From DAOMNO01 sp035443885 (GTDB lineage: Bacteria > Planctomycetota > Phycisphaerae > Phycisphaerales > SM1A02), in contig DAOMNO010000002.1 in assembly GCA_035443885.1 (NCBI GenBank), positions 1 through 64,000 of the forward strand: a DNA stretch of 64,000 nucleotides, given 5' to 3'. The notes beneath the pieces are model-generated. The model was not told where the DNA came from. It searched no databases and saw nothing but the letters and a program-made list of their open reading frames with translations. Position numbers and translations under genes: made by a program. How positions within the stretch are numbered: position 1 is the stretch's first letter; each line of letters starts with the position of its first letter. This document shows, one piece after another, positions 1-10,492 of the stretch.

Positions 1-1497
<1,497 letters not shown>

Positions 1498-1911
1498 TTT
1501 TCCGTGACACGCCGAAGCGTGATCAAATCAGAAGTAGTTGAGCTCTGGCGACCGGCCTGCCATAGGCAGACCGGACGGTCCCATCACGCACAACAACGTG
1601 ATGCCAGCGGGCGGCTAAACCCGCTGGGGTTTTCTCGAACATCGCTGCCGTACCCGCCACGAAAACGCGACGAGACACGACAAGCCTTGTTGAATTGACT
1701 TATCTGGCATCACAAGGATGTTCGATGGACGGCCAAGCTGTGAAACTGGCCGACCGATTCTTTGATCCCAACCAACCAACACGTGTGACCGTGACGGCCG
1801 ATTGGGCACATCCTCGCGGCGTACCCAACTGTTCACTTTTCAAGGAGCGTTATCCGTGCAGCACAAAGCTGCCCGGTGGCTTGCCGGGGTGAACCCTCAG
1901 CAGGAACGAAG
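1498..1911 (-). other. 16S leader region, non-coding, about 400 nt
   Basis: No credible gene lies between the rRNA promoter and the mature 16S 5' end. The short frames here have no recognisable content. The region is rich in inverted repeats: CCGGCCTGCC/GGCAGACCGG around 1552-1574, AGCGGG/CCCGCT at 1606-1625, and CGGCCA/TGGCCG around 1731-1753. These are expected of a pre-rRNA leader that folds and is processed. A 400-nt leader is long for a 16S gene. Confidence 0.6.
1837..1848 (-). promoter_or_regulatory. boxA-like antitermination element of the rRNA leader
   Basis: The minus strand reads GCTCCTTGAAAA and continues GTGAACAG. This resembles the GCTCTTTGAAAA-type boxA motif found in many bacterial pre-16S leaders and bound by NusB-S10. 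It lies about 60-70 nt downstream of the predicted transcription start, where boxA is expected. The match is not perfect. Confidence 0.45.
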
Positions 1912-1939
1912 ATTGTATAAATCCCCAACACGCTGTCAA
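1912..1939 (-). promoter_or_regulatory. rRNA operon promoter, sigma70-type
   Basis: On the minus strand TTGACA (1939-1934) is followed after 16 nt by TACAAT (1917-1912), a near-consensus promoter facing the 16S gene. The predicted start is near 1905. It is among the strongest promoter matches in the window, as expected for rRNA. Confidence 0.8.
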
Positions 1940-1970
1940 CCTCTCTGATTGGCAATCTGGCGAAAATTTT

Positions 1971-2759
1971 TCAACTTTCGTCCGCCGGATCATCCGAACG
2001 CATCATCGCCAACGATTCTGTGGCTCGGCGATATGCCCCATCAGCCACAGCGACTACCGCGACCAAAATCCGGCTCACACCTTCTTGCCGGATCAGTCGT
2101 GCCGCCTTGCGCACCGTCTCTCCCGTCGTTCGCACATCATCCACGAGTACAACGTGATCATCGTTCAAGCCCCATCCGCCCCAGCGACGCCGCACACGCA
2201 TTTCCTGCCCCCAACCAGCTCGTCGCTGCCCTGCTTTAAGTGTTGTCTGAGGCGGACCATTTTCCTTCGCCAACACTTGCGCCATCGGCACATCAAGCTC
2301 CGCTGCGACGCTTGATGCGATGACCGCTGCATGGTCGATCCCTCGAAAGAGCCTTCGCTGCCACGGCATTGGCATGGGAATAACAACAGTCCTGCTCAGA
2401 TCAACGCGGCCACACTTCCGTACAGCCTTGCCAAGCTCATGCCCAAGCGCAGCCCCCATCGGCGCCCAACAGTGAAACTTGATCGATAGCACCCAGTCCC
2501 TCAATTGGCCTTCATACTTCCCCAAACGAACGCAGCCATCTCCGGCAACAGCCTTTCCACGGCAGGCGGCACATCCACTCGCCGTACCCTCACCGTCCCC
2601 GACAGAACCGCCGCAACGACCACAATAGTCCGATGGTGCATCGGGCAACCATCCATCTTCCGATATCGCAACATCCGGCGGTGGCAACCCCCAGCCCAGC
2701 CACGTGTTTCCCGCATCGTCAATCTGCTTGCAAAGTTGTCGGAGTCTGAATCGGCGCAT
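1971..2759 (-). CDS. comF: ComF family phosphoribosyltransferase
   Basis: The protein is about 262 aa. Near residues 50-75 there is a four-cysteine cluster (CGRC ... CAAC) typical of the ComF zinc finger. The C-terminal half is a type I phosphoribosyltransferase fold with the PRPP-binding loop VLVDDVRTTGET at about 198-209. ComF proteins act in uptake of transforming DNA in some bacteria and have an undefined PRTase role in others. No other competence gene is in view, so a competence role is not shown. The start is the ATG at 2759, preceded by AGGGGAG at good spacing; a TTG at 2777 would add six residues. The gene lies downstream of the YhcH-family gene with a gap of under 30 nt and is probably co-transcribed with it. 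Confidence 0.85.
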   Translation of the reverse strand: MRRFRLRQLCKQIDDAGNTWLGWGLPPPDVAISEDGWLPDAPSDYCGRCGGSVGDGEGTASGCAACRGKAVAGDGCVRLGKYEGQLRDWVLSIKFHCWAPMGAALGHELGKAVRKCGRVDLSRTVVIPMPMPWQRRLFRGIDHAAVIASSVAAELDVPMAQVLAKENGPPQTTLKAGQRRAGWGQEMRVRRRWGGWGLNDDHVVLVDDVRTTGETVRKAARLIRQEGVSRILVAVVAVADGAYRRATESLAMMRSDDPADES

Positions 2760-2785
2760 GAGTGCTCCCCTCTCCAAGCCGCAGC

Positions 2786-3307
2786 CTATCCACGAGCAGA
2801 TAGTGAGCGTTCTGGCTCCGGTTGCACTAGCTCAACGGGCACTTTCACCACCACTTTGAGCACATGTTGGGGCTGAACTTCCCCGGCTGCCATCAGCGAC
2901 GGCGCATGCACATCGTCTGGCCAGAAGATTGCAAACTCCCCCGTTCCCAGTTCAAAGAACGACGGCTCCGCGGGCCGTTCATAAAACTCAGCCTCTCGAT
3001 CTTCCCGATACGGCTCTCGAATCGTCAGCGCGTGCGTCCGTCGGCACCAGCCCACACGTTCGCGACCTTGGCCGATGAACTGTACATCCACGTGTTTGCG
3101 GTGTGTTTCCCAAATCGCGTCAACATCAGGCTTCGTGGCATACCGCTGTACGATGGCAAAGACACCGTCCGCATTGACTGCATGCTTGCCGTCTGGGCAT
3201 GAGACTACATCAATGGTCTTGAGAAAGCCGAATGCTGCGTCGATCCCCGCGCCTAAGCCGCGATACGAATCTGCATGATCCACATGGCCACGATGCATCG
3301 TCCACAT
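2786..3307 (-). CDS. YhcH/YjgK/YiaL family protein (DUF386)
   Basis: About 173 aa. The N-terminal block SYRGLGAGIDAAFGFLK and the core ETHRKHVDVQFIGQG, FELGTGEFAIFWPDDVHAP and KVVVKVPVEL match the YhcH/YjgK/YiaL beta-barrel family. That family is linked to sugar and sialic-acid catabolism and probably binds a metal through the His/Glu/Asp residues in these motifs. The frame is open to 3445, but family alignment and GGAG just upstream favour the ATG at 3307 (or 3298). The longer version would overlap the divergent gene. No sugar-catabolic partner is nearby, so the substrate is unknown. Confidence 0.8.
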   Translation of the reverse strand: MWTMHRGHVDHADSYRGLGAGIDAAFGFLKTIDVVSCPDGKHAVNADGVFAIVQRYATKPDVDAIWETHRKHVDVQFIGQGRERVGWCRRTHALTIREPYREDREAEFYERPAEPSFFELGTGEFAIFWPDDVHAPSLMAAGEVQPQHVLKVVVKVPVELVQPEPERSLSARG

Positions 3308-3398
3308 GGTACTCCAAGCAGAAGCAGTGCGCTTGCCGCTGGGCACATTGCGCATGATGATATGGCTCAGGGGTCGTCTCTCGTTGGGAGTTTCGCAG

Positions 3399-4697
3399 TT
3401 GAACCCTCGGCACATCATCATTCTCGGCGGCGGAGTCATCGGCATCTGCGCCGCCTACTACCTTGCCCGTCGCGGCGAGCGCGTCACCGTCATTGATCGC
3501 GGCGCGTTCGACACTGCCGCGTCGACCGGCAATGCGGGAATCATCGCGCTTGGCCATCCACCCATGCCGCGTCCGGGGCTGGTCGGCCAGACCCTCAAAA
3601 TGCTTCTTGATCCTGCCAACCCGCTTTACGTGCCGCCCCGACTCGATCTCGATCTCATCCGCTGGATGTGGGATTTCCGCAAAGCCTGCACAGAAAGCCA
3701 CTTCCGCCATTCGATGAAAATCCTGGCGGAACTCGGCTGGGCGACCGGAGAATGTTTCGACCAACTCGTTGAAGAAGAAAACCTTGATTGCGAATACCAC
3801 CGCACCGGCTGGCTCGATGTGTTCGCGACGCAAAAGCGATTCGATCAGGGCGTCAGCGAAGCCCAATTGCTGCAAAGCTACGGCTATAACGTGGACATTC
3901 TCACGGGTGATGAACTGCGCCGTCGCGAGCCAGCGTTCACTGCACATGTGCTCGGCGCAGCGCACTACACTGACAGTCGCTTTGCCAATCCACAGCGATT
4001 TCTCGCAGAACTGGCCGATCGTGCGGCCCGGCGTGGAGCGACCTTACGGACGCGCAGCGAAGTCAAGTCGATCCGAATGAGTAACCGTACATTCACAGGC
4101 GTTGAACTTGACACGGGCGAGCAAATCTCAGGCGATCTGCTTGTTCTTGCAGGCGGCGCATGGACCACTCACCTCGCTCGCTCCATTGGCGTGAATGTGC
4201 CCATGCAGCCGGGGAAGGGATATCACATCAACCTTACGAAGCCGACGCCATGCGTATCCACTACCTGCGTGCTGGCGGAAACATTCGTTGCAGTAACCCC
4301 CATCGGCGGCGGTCTGCGACTTGCAGGAACGGTTGAGTTCTCCGGCATCAATCACCGCATGGTGCAGCAGCGGCTGGACCGTTTGCGCGCCGGTGCTCGT
4401 CAGTATCTGCACGATATCGACGGTCAGCATGAAACATCGACATGGTGCGGACTGCGTCCCTGTACCGCAGATGGCCTGCCAGTTATCGGCTGGGCGCCGA
4501 ACAGCAGCAACGTCTTTGTTGCCACGGGTCATGCGATGATGGGGTTCGCACTCGCGCCAGTCACGGGCAGAATGCTCTCCGAGTGCATTCTTGATAGCAG
4601 GCCTGAACCAGAGCCGCTTTCGCCACGGCGGTATGTTCGTAAACGCAGCGTCCAGCAGGGTGTTACCCGCCATACTGCGCCTGCCCGCATGAGCTGA
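3399..4697 (+). CDS. FAD-dependent oxidoreductase, D-amino-acid dehydrogenase (DadA) type
   Basis: The protein starts with the dinucleotide-binding motif HIIILGGGVIGICAAYYLA and ends with the DAO-family block CGLRPCTADGLPVIG...GHAMMGFALAPVTG. Together these mark the glycine/D-amino-acid oxidase superfamily, DadA-like in length (about 432 aa). DadA enzymes oxidise D-amino acids or related imino acids (for example D-hydroxyproline) with FAD; the substrate cannot be read from sequence. I chose TTG 3399 because GGGAG lies 8 nt upstream and the protein then begins directly with the Rossmann motif. An ATG at 3306 keeps the frame open but would overlap the start of the divergent YhcH-family gene and adds an unconserved tail. 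Confidence 0.82.
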   Translation: MNPRHIIILGGGVIGICAAYYLARRGERVTVIDRGAFDTAASTGNAGIIALGHPPMPRPGLVGQTLKMLLDPANPLYVPPRLDLDLIRWMWDFRKACTESHFRHSMKILAELGWATGECFDQLVEEENLDCEYHRTGWLDVFATQKRFDQGVSEAQLLQSYGYNVDILTGDELRRREPAFTAHVLGAAHYTDSRFANPQRFLAELADRAARRGATLRTRSEVKSIRMSNRTFTGVELDTGEQISGDLLVLAGGAWTTHLARSIGVNVPMQPGKGYHINLTKPTPCVSTTCVLAETFVAVTPIGGGLRLAGTVEFSGINHRMVQQRLDRLRAGARQYLHDIDGQHETSTWCGLRPCTADGLPVIGWAPNSSNVFVATGHAMMGFALAPVTGRMLSECILDSRPEPEPLSPRRYVRKRSVQQGVTRHTAPARMS

Positions 4698-4741
4698 AAT
4701 CCCCTGCTTCAGAAGATATTGATGGACGGCGCGGATTTTCA

Positions 4742-4769
4742 TTGACTTCCGTCTATAAGAATGTATAAG
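4742..4769 (+). promoter_or_regulatory. sigma70-type promoter for the tandem SnoaL/dockerin gene
   Basis: TTGACT (4742-4747), a 16-nt spacer and TATAAG (4764-4769) face the downstream gene. The predicted leader is about 120 nt, ending in a GGAGGTG ribosome-binding site at 4885-4891. Confidence 0.65.
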
Positions 4770-4895
4770 TGGCAGAGGGGCATCGGCATGGGGGTGGCAC
4801 CTCGAAGTGCCCGCAGTATCTGACCAACTGTTTCGCGCTACTTCGCGCGTCTCAGGTTGTGTTTTATGAGTAGCGACATCATTTGGAGGTGTGAT

Positions 4896-6185
4896 ATGCA
4901 GACCTGCGGTCCGCGCCATTGGAACGTTTCAATCCCTCGTGCCGTCCTTGTGCTCTGTGCCATCAGCATGATGACATCAGGGCTGCTGACGCAGCAGACC
5001 TACGCGAACGGCGATGATGTCCGCGAGATTCGAAATCTGCTCGAAGTCACGTGGCGCGATGCGCTCAATGCGAACTACAACGCCCCCGGCTATGACGTGG
5101 ATGACCACGCGACGGCCATGGCCAATCTGTACGCAGAGGATTCGGAACTGCTCCCCACCGTGAAGCCCGGCGTGTGGCAGATTCCTGGCGGTGTGCATGG
5201 CGGTGGGGCGATCAAGACCTATTTCAAGACCTATTTTCTCCCGCAGAAACCGCTCCTGCAGTTGCCCATCACCCATCACAATGTTCGTCTCCTCGGCAGC
5301 AAGCCCGCAGTGATGGAGAACGGCGTTCTTGTAACCCGCAAATATGCTTCAAACCAAGGTTTGTACACCTTCCATCTGCAGGATGACGGCAATGGAAATG
5401 CGATCAATCCACCGGCGGTTGTGCGAGCACGCTTCAGCTTCGTTTATGAGCGGATGGGCACCGGAGACCCGGTTCAATGGGGACCGTGGAAGATCATTCA
5501 GCATCACTCGTCCGCTGAGCCGGGACTCGCACCGCCCAATCGTGCTGAGGATATCCGCGCGTTACTGACAGACTGGGGCAACCTGCTCCGACAGTGGCAG
5601 CCAGGCTACGCAGATGACAATCCGTGGTGTGACCCCAACAACTATCCATTCCCGAATGCTCACGAGCATGCATGGGAAATGGCGAGGCGATACGCGCAGG
5701 GCAACCGTGGTGAAATCGGCAGTCTGCTTCCAACGGTGAAGCCGGGGCTTTTCATGGGTCACGGCATGATCCAGACCTACTTTGTCACGTTCCTCAAGCA
5801 AAAGCCCAAACTCGTGCAGCCGATCGTTCAGGATCATGTCGGGTTCATGGGGAACCGTGCGTATCACCAGGGGCTGTATGAGTTCAAGCTGTACGCGAAA
5901 CCAAATGGTGATCCCTGGCCGGCGGATCAGGCCGGAGTCGAACAAGATGACCGAGGTCTGTTCAAGCGCGCGTATGCCCGTTTCACATTTGTGTACAAGA
6001 AGGGCATTCAGAACAACTGGAGCGATTCAAAGATCATTATGCACCACTCATCGCTTGAGCCGAGTATGAATCCGCACTTGACCAAGTGCCCAGCAGATCA
6101 CACAGGCCCGGATGGCACCCCGGATGGGAAAGTGGACGTGATCGACCTGCTGTTCCTGCTCAAGAACTGGGGGCCGTGTCCGTAA
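4896..6185 (+). CDS. Secreted protein with two SnoaL/DUF4440-like domains and a C-terminal dockerin repeat
   Basis: About 429 aa. A signal peptide (hydrophobic residues about 14-35, ending near TYANG) shows export. Two homologous domains follow, at about residues 40-210 and 225-395. Each has the SnoaL-like/SgcJ-EcaC pattern: an LYAEDSELLPTVKPG-like start, a GAIKTYF or GMIQTYF turn, an ARFSFVYE or ARFTFVYK strand and a closing HHSS-EP. Such domains are small alpha+beta barrels used for ligand binding, association or isomerase-like chemistry. The tail DGKVDVIDLLFLLKNWGPC is one dockerin-type calcium-binding repeat like those in three other proteins here. The start ATG 4896 follows GGAGGTG; the frame opens 13 codons earlier. 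It has its own promoter and terminator, so it is probably monocistronic. Ligand unknown. Confidence 0.75.
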   Translation: MQTCGPRHWNVSIPRAVLVLCAISMMTSGLLTQQTYANGDDVREIRNLLEVTWRDALNANYNAPGYDVDDHATAMANLYAEDSELLPTVKPGVWQIPGGVHGGGAIKTYFKTYFLPQKPLLQLPITHHNVRLLGSKPAVMENGVLVTRKYASNQGLYTFHLQDDGNGNAINPPAVVRARFSFVYERMGTGDPVQWGPWKIIQHHSSAEPGLAPPNRAEDIRALLTDWGNLLRQWQPGYADDNPWCDPNNYPFPNAHEHAWEMARRYAQGNRGEIGSLLPTVKPGLFMGHGMIQTYFVTFLKQKPKLVQPIVQDHVGFMGNRAYHQGLYEFKLYAKPNGDPWPADQAGVEQDDRGLFKRAYARFTFVYKKGIQNNWSDSKIIMHHSSLEPSMNPHLTKCPADHTGPDGTPDGKVDVIDLLFLLKNWGPCP

Positions 6186-6211
6186 GCGCGTAACACAACC
6201 AATTCGATTCA

Positions 6212-6246
6212 GGCAGCCCGGAACCTTCCGGACTGCCTTTTTCTTT
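6212..6246 (+). terminator. Rho-independent terminator
   Basis: GGCAGCCCGGAA and TTCCGGACTGCC form a 12-bp stem with one mismatch around a CC loop, followed by TTTTTCTTT. It closes the dockerin gene before recG. Confidence 0.85.
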
Positions 6247-6328
6247 GCGCTCTTCTCAATGCTGCATCCATTCTGAAAAGCACACGCGATATGGAGCGGT
6301 GGCGTTGTTGCGTACAATCTCGTTCGCG

Positions 6329-8467
6329 ATGCCTGCTTCCGCATCAATTCGTCTGACGACTGCAATCGCCGATGTGCCAGGCGTGGGCAACAAACGTGCA
6401 GAAGGATTCCACAGGCTTGGCATCCGCAGCGTCGCCGACCTCATTCGGCATGTACCGATGCGCTACGAGCACGAACTCGAAGAGCAGCCCATCGGTCAGG
6501 CCAACGCGGTTACGGTGCCGCCCGTACACGGATCAGAGGCGAATCTCGCCGTACAGGGTGAAGTGCTCACTACACGAACAAGCCACGGTCGGCGTGCCCG
6601 ATTTGAAGCAACCATCTACGACGGCACCGGAACCATGCTCCTCACATGGTTCAATGCGCCCTGGATGCGAGGGCGACTTCATCCCGGCGCAACGATTCGC
6701 GCCTGGGGCAAGACCAAGCGTTGGGGCGACTACTTGCAGATGGTCAATCCTCGTTGGGAAGAGCTGAAGCCCGACACGCCGGAAGCCGCGAGCGTTCCGC
6801 GTGCCGAACGCTTCAGGCCGATCTACCCAAGCAATGAAGATGTCTCGTCAAGCATGATCGAGAAGGCCGTTGAATCTGTGCTTGATGCTGTACTTCCGCT
6901 ACTGGACGATCACCTGCACGAAGACTTCCGCCGTGCAAAGGCCATGCCGACATTCGCTGAAGCGTACCGGATGATGCACCGGCCTGTGAACGAAGAAGAG
7001 ATCAGCGAAGGTCGACGACGACTTGCTTTCGATGAACTCTTCATGCTGCAACTTGGGGTCATGTTCAAGCGCGCTCATCGGCGCGAAACGCTCACCGCTC
7101 CGACGCTCAAGCACAACACTGCGATTGAAAAACACATCACCGCTCGCTTTCCGTTCGAGCTGACCAAGAGTCAGCGGGAAGTCATCGGTGAGGTGGTCAA
7201 AGACCTTACACGCCCGACGCCGATGAACCGGCTCGTGCAGGGCGATGTTGGTTCCGGCAAAACGGTCGTCGCGCTCTATGCCATGCTCATGGCCGCTGCA
7301 TCAGGCCATCAGGCTGCGTTGATGGCGCCCACCGAGATTCTCGCCGAGCAGCACTTCGCCTCGATTACTCAGATGCTGCACGGGGCGCGTGTGCGGATTG
7401 AACTGCTAACAGGCTCGCTCAAGCCTGCAGAACGGCGACGCATCCACGAAGCTCTTGCAGCAGGAGCCATCGACATACTCATCGGCACTCACGCGCTGTT
7501 GACCCGGCAGGTTACTTTCAAGAGCCTCGCCGTGGCGGTCATCGACGAGCAGCACCGATTCGGCGTGCATCAGCGTGCGCTGCTTCGCACCAAACAGGAT
7601 GCTGGCACACTGACCAGCCCGCACATGCTGGTGATGACCGCAACACCGATTCCACGAACGCTGTCGCTCACCGTCTTCGGTGATCTGGATATTTCCACAA
7701 TTCGCGAACTGCCGCCGGGCAGACAGCCGATCACGACCCGACTCGTACCAGGCACGAAAGCGGGCGAGGTGTACCGCTACGTTGGAGAGCGCCTTGATAA
7801 AGGCGAGCAGGCCTACATCGTGGTGCCGTTTGTCGAGGAGTCAGACAGCGGACTCAAGGATGTGCAATCGCATCTTGACTGGCTGATTGCGGGGCCGCTT
7901 GCAGGACGGCGACTCGCAGCGATGCACGGCCGGCTCAAGCGCGATGAGCGGGAAGCCGTGATGGATCGCTTCCGTGCGGGAGAGATCGACGCACTGGTTG
8001 CAACCACCGTTATTGAAGTCGGCGTCGATGTACCGAATGCTTCGCTCATGGTCATCGAACATGCGGACCGTTTCGGCCTCGCTCAGTTGCATCAGCTTCG
8101 CGGCCGTATCGGGCGTGGGGCGGCCAAAGGGCCGAAGAGCGTCTGTGTGCTCATTGCAGACCCCAAAACAGAGGACGGCCAGGCAAGGGTGGAGGCCATC
8201 GCAGCAACAACCGACGGTTTCGAGATTGCGGAGAAGGATTTAGAGATTCGTGGTCCCGGCGAACTGTTCGGCGCAAGGCAATCAGGCCTCGCCCCTTTTC
8301 TCGTGGCCGATCTGTCCCGCGATGTTGATCTTCTTCGCATGGCCAGACGAGATGCCGAACAATGGATCGACGAGAATCCCCATCTTGACGGGCCGCGCGA
8401 TGCGCTCTTACGCAGGCGACTTTTCAAGGCGCATGGCAAAGCCCTGGGCCTTGCAGATGTTGCCTGA
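6329..8467 (+). CDS. recG: ATP-dependent DNA helicase RecG
   Basis: About 712 aa. RecG rewinds stalled replication forks and branch-migrates Holliday junctions in the cytoplasm. The N-terminal wedge domain carries the OB-fold region. The helicase core then has Walker A GDVGSGKT (about residue 305), the RecG-specific motif II DEQHRFGV (about 405), TATPIPRT, and motif VI within QLRGRIGRG. The C-terminal RecG domain (GPGELFGARQSG) is complete. The start ATG 6329 gives the usual N-terminus (DVPGVGNKRAEGFHRLGI); no SD precedes it, but TACAAT lies 10 nt upstream. An open extension to 6245 overlaps the upstream terminator and is unlikely. Confidence 0.96.
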   Translation: MPASASIRLTTAIADVPGVGNKRAEGFHRLGIRSVADLIRHVPMRYEHELEEQPIGQANAVTVPPVHGSEANLAVQGEVLTTRTSHGRRARFEATIYDGTGTMLLTWFNAPWMRGRLHPGATIRAWGKTKRWGDYLQMVNPRWEELKPDTPEAASVPRAERFRPIYPSNEDVSSSMIEKAVESVLDAVLPLLDDHLHEDFRRAKAMPTFAEAYRMMHRPVNEEEISEGRRRLAFDELFMLQLGVMFKRAHRRETLTAPTLKHNTAIEKHITARFPFELTKSQREVIGEVVKDLTRPTPMNRLVQGDVGSGKTVVALYAMLMAAASGHQAALMAPTEILAEQHFASITQMLHGARVRIELLTGSLKPAERRRIHEALAAGAIDILIGTHALLTRQVTFKSLAVAVIDEQHRFGVHQRALLRTKQDAGTLTSPHMLVMTATPIPRTLSLTVFGDLDISTIRELPPGRQPITTRLVPGTKAGEVYRYVGERLDKGEQAYIVVPFVEESDSGLKDVQSHLDWLIAGPLAGRRLAAMHGRLKRDEREAVMDRFRAGEIDALVATTVIEVGVDVPNASLMVIEHADRFGLAQLHQLRGRIGRGAAKGPKSVCVLIADPKTEDGQARVEAIAATTDGFEIAEKDLEIRGPGELFGARQSGLAPFLVADLSRDVDLLRMARRDAEQWIDENPHLDGPRDALLRRRLFKAHGKALGLADVA

Positions 8468-8602
8468 AACGGTTGCTTAGCTGCATTTGATGGGATTTCT
8501 CCCAGAAGTTTTCTGGAAAGACCGGCTTGATACGGGAATACGCCCCCGCTGCCGCGTGTCGCTTCCTCGATCGGCGAGATGCCCATGAGTGAGGAAATGA
8601 CT

Positions 8603-10417
8603 ATGCAGGCCAACCGCTTTCGTCGTTTTGAAAGGCTTCTGTCACTTGCGCTGCTGGCCGGCATTGTTGTAACAGGCTGCGCCCCGGATGTTCAAGCTCG
8701 CAACAGTCTTCGGCAGGGCGATCCTGCTCGTGCCGTGCGACTGTTCGAGCAAGCCGTCGCACAACGGCCGGACGATGCAGAACTGAGCCGCGAACTGACT
8801 GACGCTCGTCGCGCTGCAGGCGAAGCGTTTGCGTTGCGATCTGAAGACGCCCTCAAGCGTGGTGCGTACGCCGATGCTGTTCGCTTCGCGCGAGAGGCGT
8901 CGGAGTTCAATCCTGCTCATCGCACGCTTGAATCACGGATGCGTGAAGCATGGTGCGATCACTTTCTCGCACAGGCTGAAACCGCTCTGGCGGATGGCTG
9001 GTACGAAGACGCTCGTGCCATTGTGGAGAAAGCGCAGACTGCTGCGCCCGGCTCCGCAGCCCCTTCGCATATGTTGAGGCGGATCAATGATGCAGAAGCG
9101 GCTGTGCTGCGAGAGCATGCCATCACGTTGACAAGCGCAGGTGCGTTTGATCGCGCCATTCCACTGGCTCGACGCGCTGCATCGCTTCGACCTGACGACG
9201 CACACTTCGCGCAACTCCCCGTTGATGTAGAAAGAACCGCCAACGAAGCCGCCTTCGACCAGATGGCTCTTGGCGCACAAGCAGACCTGAGCGCGGGCCG
9301 TCTCGAAGCTCTGGCGTCCCGGCTGGCCCACATGGCGCAACTCAATGTTCGTCGTGACCAGTTGCTTTCGCTTCAAAACCAGCGAGCCGAGCGGGAATCA
9401 CACGTCCAGGTTGCCGTGGAGCGCGCTCGCGAGGCACGAGGGCGAGGGGACTTTATGGAAGCAATCCGCCAATACGATCTTGCCGCCACGCTGGCAGTGG
9501 ATCGCGAATTGATCGCCGAAGAGCGGCAAGGCGCAGTAACAGAACAGCGAGCAGATGAACTGTACAGGCGAGGTTTGCTCGCTGCGGAACATGGTGAGTA
9601 TCGAAATGCCATTTCAATGCTTGAGGAATCGCTTGCCCTTCGAGCAACCGATGAAACTGCAGCACGTTTGGCGCTGGTCAGAGCTGCGTATCATCGCACT
9701 TCACATGAACAGGCTCTCACGTCTGGCAACATGCTGGACGCCATCGCTCATCTGAGCGCGTTGTCGATCGTTGATCCTGATGATCCAGCACTTGTGCGTC
9801 TGGATCCGCTTCGTCGCGAACTGGTTGAACACACGCTTGCAGAAGCGTCACGACTCCATGCATCGGGCAACACCGACGCAGCCATCGCTGCGATCGACCG
9901 CGCCATGACCCACTCAGGTGATTCCCGACTGATGCATCGCCGCGCCGATCTCGCTGCAGAGCGACTGATTCAACAAGCCATCAAAGCGGAGCAGGCTGGT
10001 CGATTCGAGCAGGCGAGGCGACTCTACCTTCAGGCGATGTCACAGGGCGGCGAGCGGCAGGCGATTGCCGCAAGAATCAGCGATGTTGAAATCCTCGCTG
10101 AGATGGACCGCAAGGTGGAAGTGGCTCATCGCGATGTTTCAACGATGCGCACGATCATCGCGGATCGTGAACGCGATATTAACTCGCTTCAGCAGAACCT
10201 GACCCACAAGACGCGCGACTTTGACGATTTGGTGCGCACCCTGCGCAGCATGGAGTATGAGCTTGCCCAGGCACAAAACGCAAACCATCACCTTCATGCA
10301 ACAGCGCAGCGGCTCCAATACGATGTCGATCTCCTGCGCCGGGATGTGGACCGGTACCGACGCGATGCCGACTACTGGCGGCGGCGGTATGAAGATGAAC
10401 GGCGACAGCCAAAGTAG
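8603..10417 (+). CDS. Lipoprotein with TPR-like repeats and a C-terminal coiled coil
   Basis: About 604 aa. A lipoprotein signal peptide ends in the lipobox VVTGC (Cys about 25). Many degenerate TPR-like helical pairs follow (GDPARAVRLFEQAVAQRPDDAEL is the clearest; later copies start AERESH, GEYRNAISMLEESLAL and GRFEQARRLYLQAM). The last ~100 residues are charged and heptad-like (EVAHRDVSTMRTIIADRERDI onwards), suggesting a coiled coil. It is probably membrane-anchored and scaffold-like. The start ATG 8603 is supported by GAGGAA six nt upstream; upstream in-frame ATGs at 8579, 8585 and 8597 would give a charged leader before the signal sequence. I do not recognise a named family. Confidence 0.75.
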   Translation: MQANRFRRFERLLSLALLAGIVVTGCAPDVQARNSLRQGDPARAVRLFEQAVAQRPDDAELSRELTDARRAAGEAFALRSEDALKRGAYADAVRFAREASEFNPAHRTLESRMREAWCDHFLAQAETALADGWYEDARAIVEKAQTAAPGSAAPSHMLRRINDAEAAVLREHAITLTSAGAFDRAIPLARRAASLRPDDAHFAQLPVDVERTANEAAFDQMALGAQADLSAGRLEALASRLAHMAQLNVRRDQLLSLQNQRAERESHVQVAVERAREARGRGDFMEAIRQYDLAATLAVDRELIAEERQGAVTEQRADELYRRGLLAAEHGEYRNAISMLEESLALRATDETAARLALVRAAYHRTSHEQALTSGNMLDAIAHLSALSIVDPDDPALVRLDPLRRELVEHTLAEASRLHASGNTDAAIAAIDRAMTHSGDSRLMHRRADLAAERLIQQAIKAEQAGRFEQARRLYLQAMSQGGERQAIAARISDVEILAEMDRKVEVAHRDVSTMRTIIADRERDINSLQQNLTHKTRDFDDLVRTLRSMEYELAQAQNANHHLHATAQRLQYDVDLLRRDVDRYRRDADYWRRRYEDERRQPK

Positions 10418-10492
10418 CCGCAGCTTGTCGATTGGGCCGAAGTCGGTACATTAATCGCCTCGCACGCGGCCTTGCGCTGCGGCGCATGCGTC

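Noticed and set aside
3306..3398. Upstream ATG for the FAD oxidoreductase
   Set aside because: It overlaps the divergent gene and adds an unconserved tail; GGGAG before TTG 3399 and the Rossmann start fit better.
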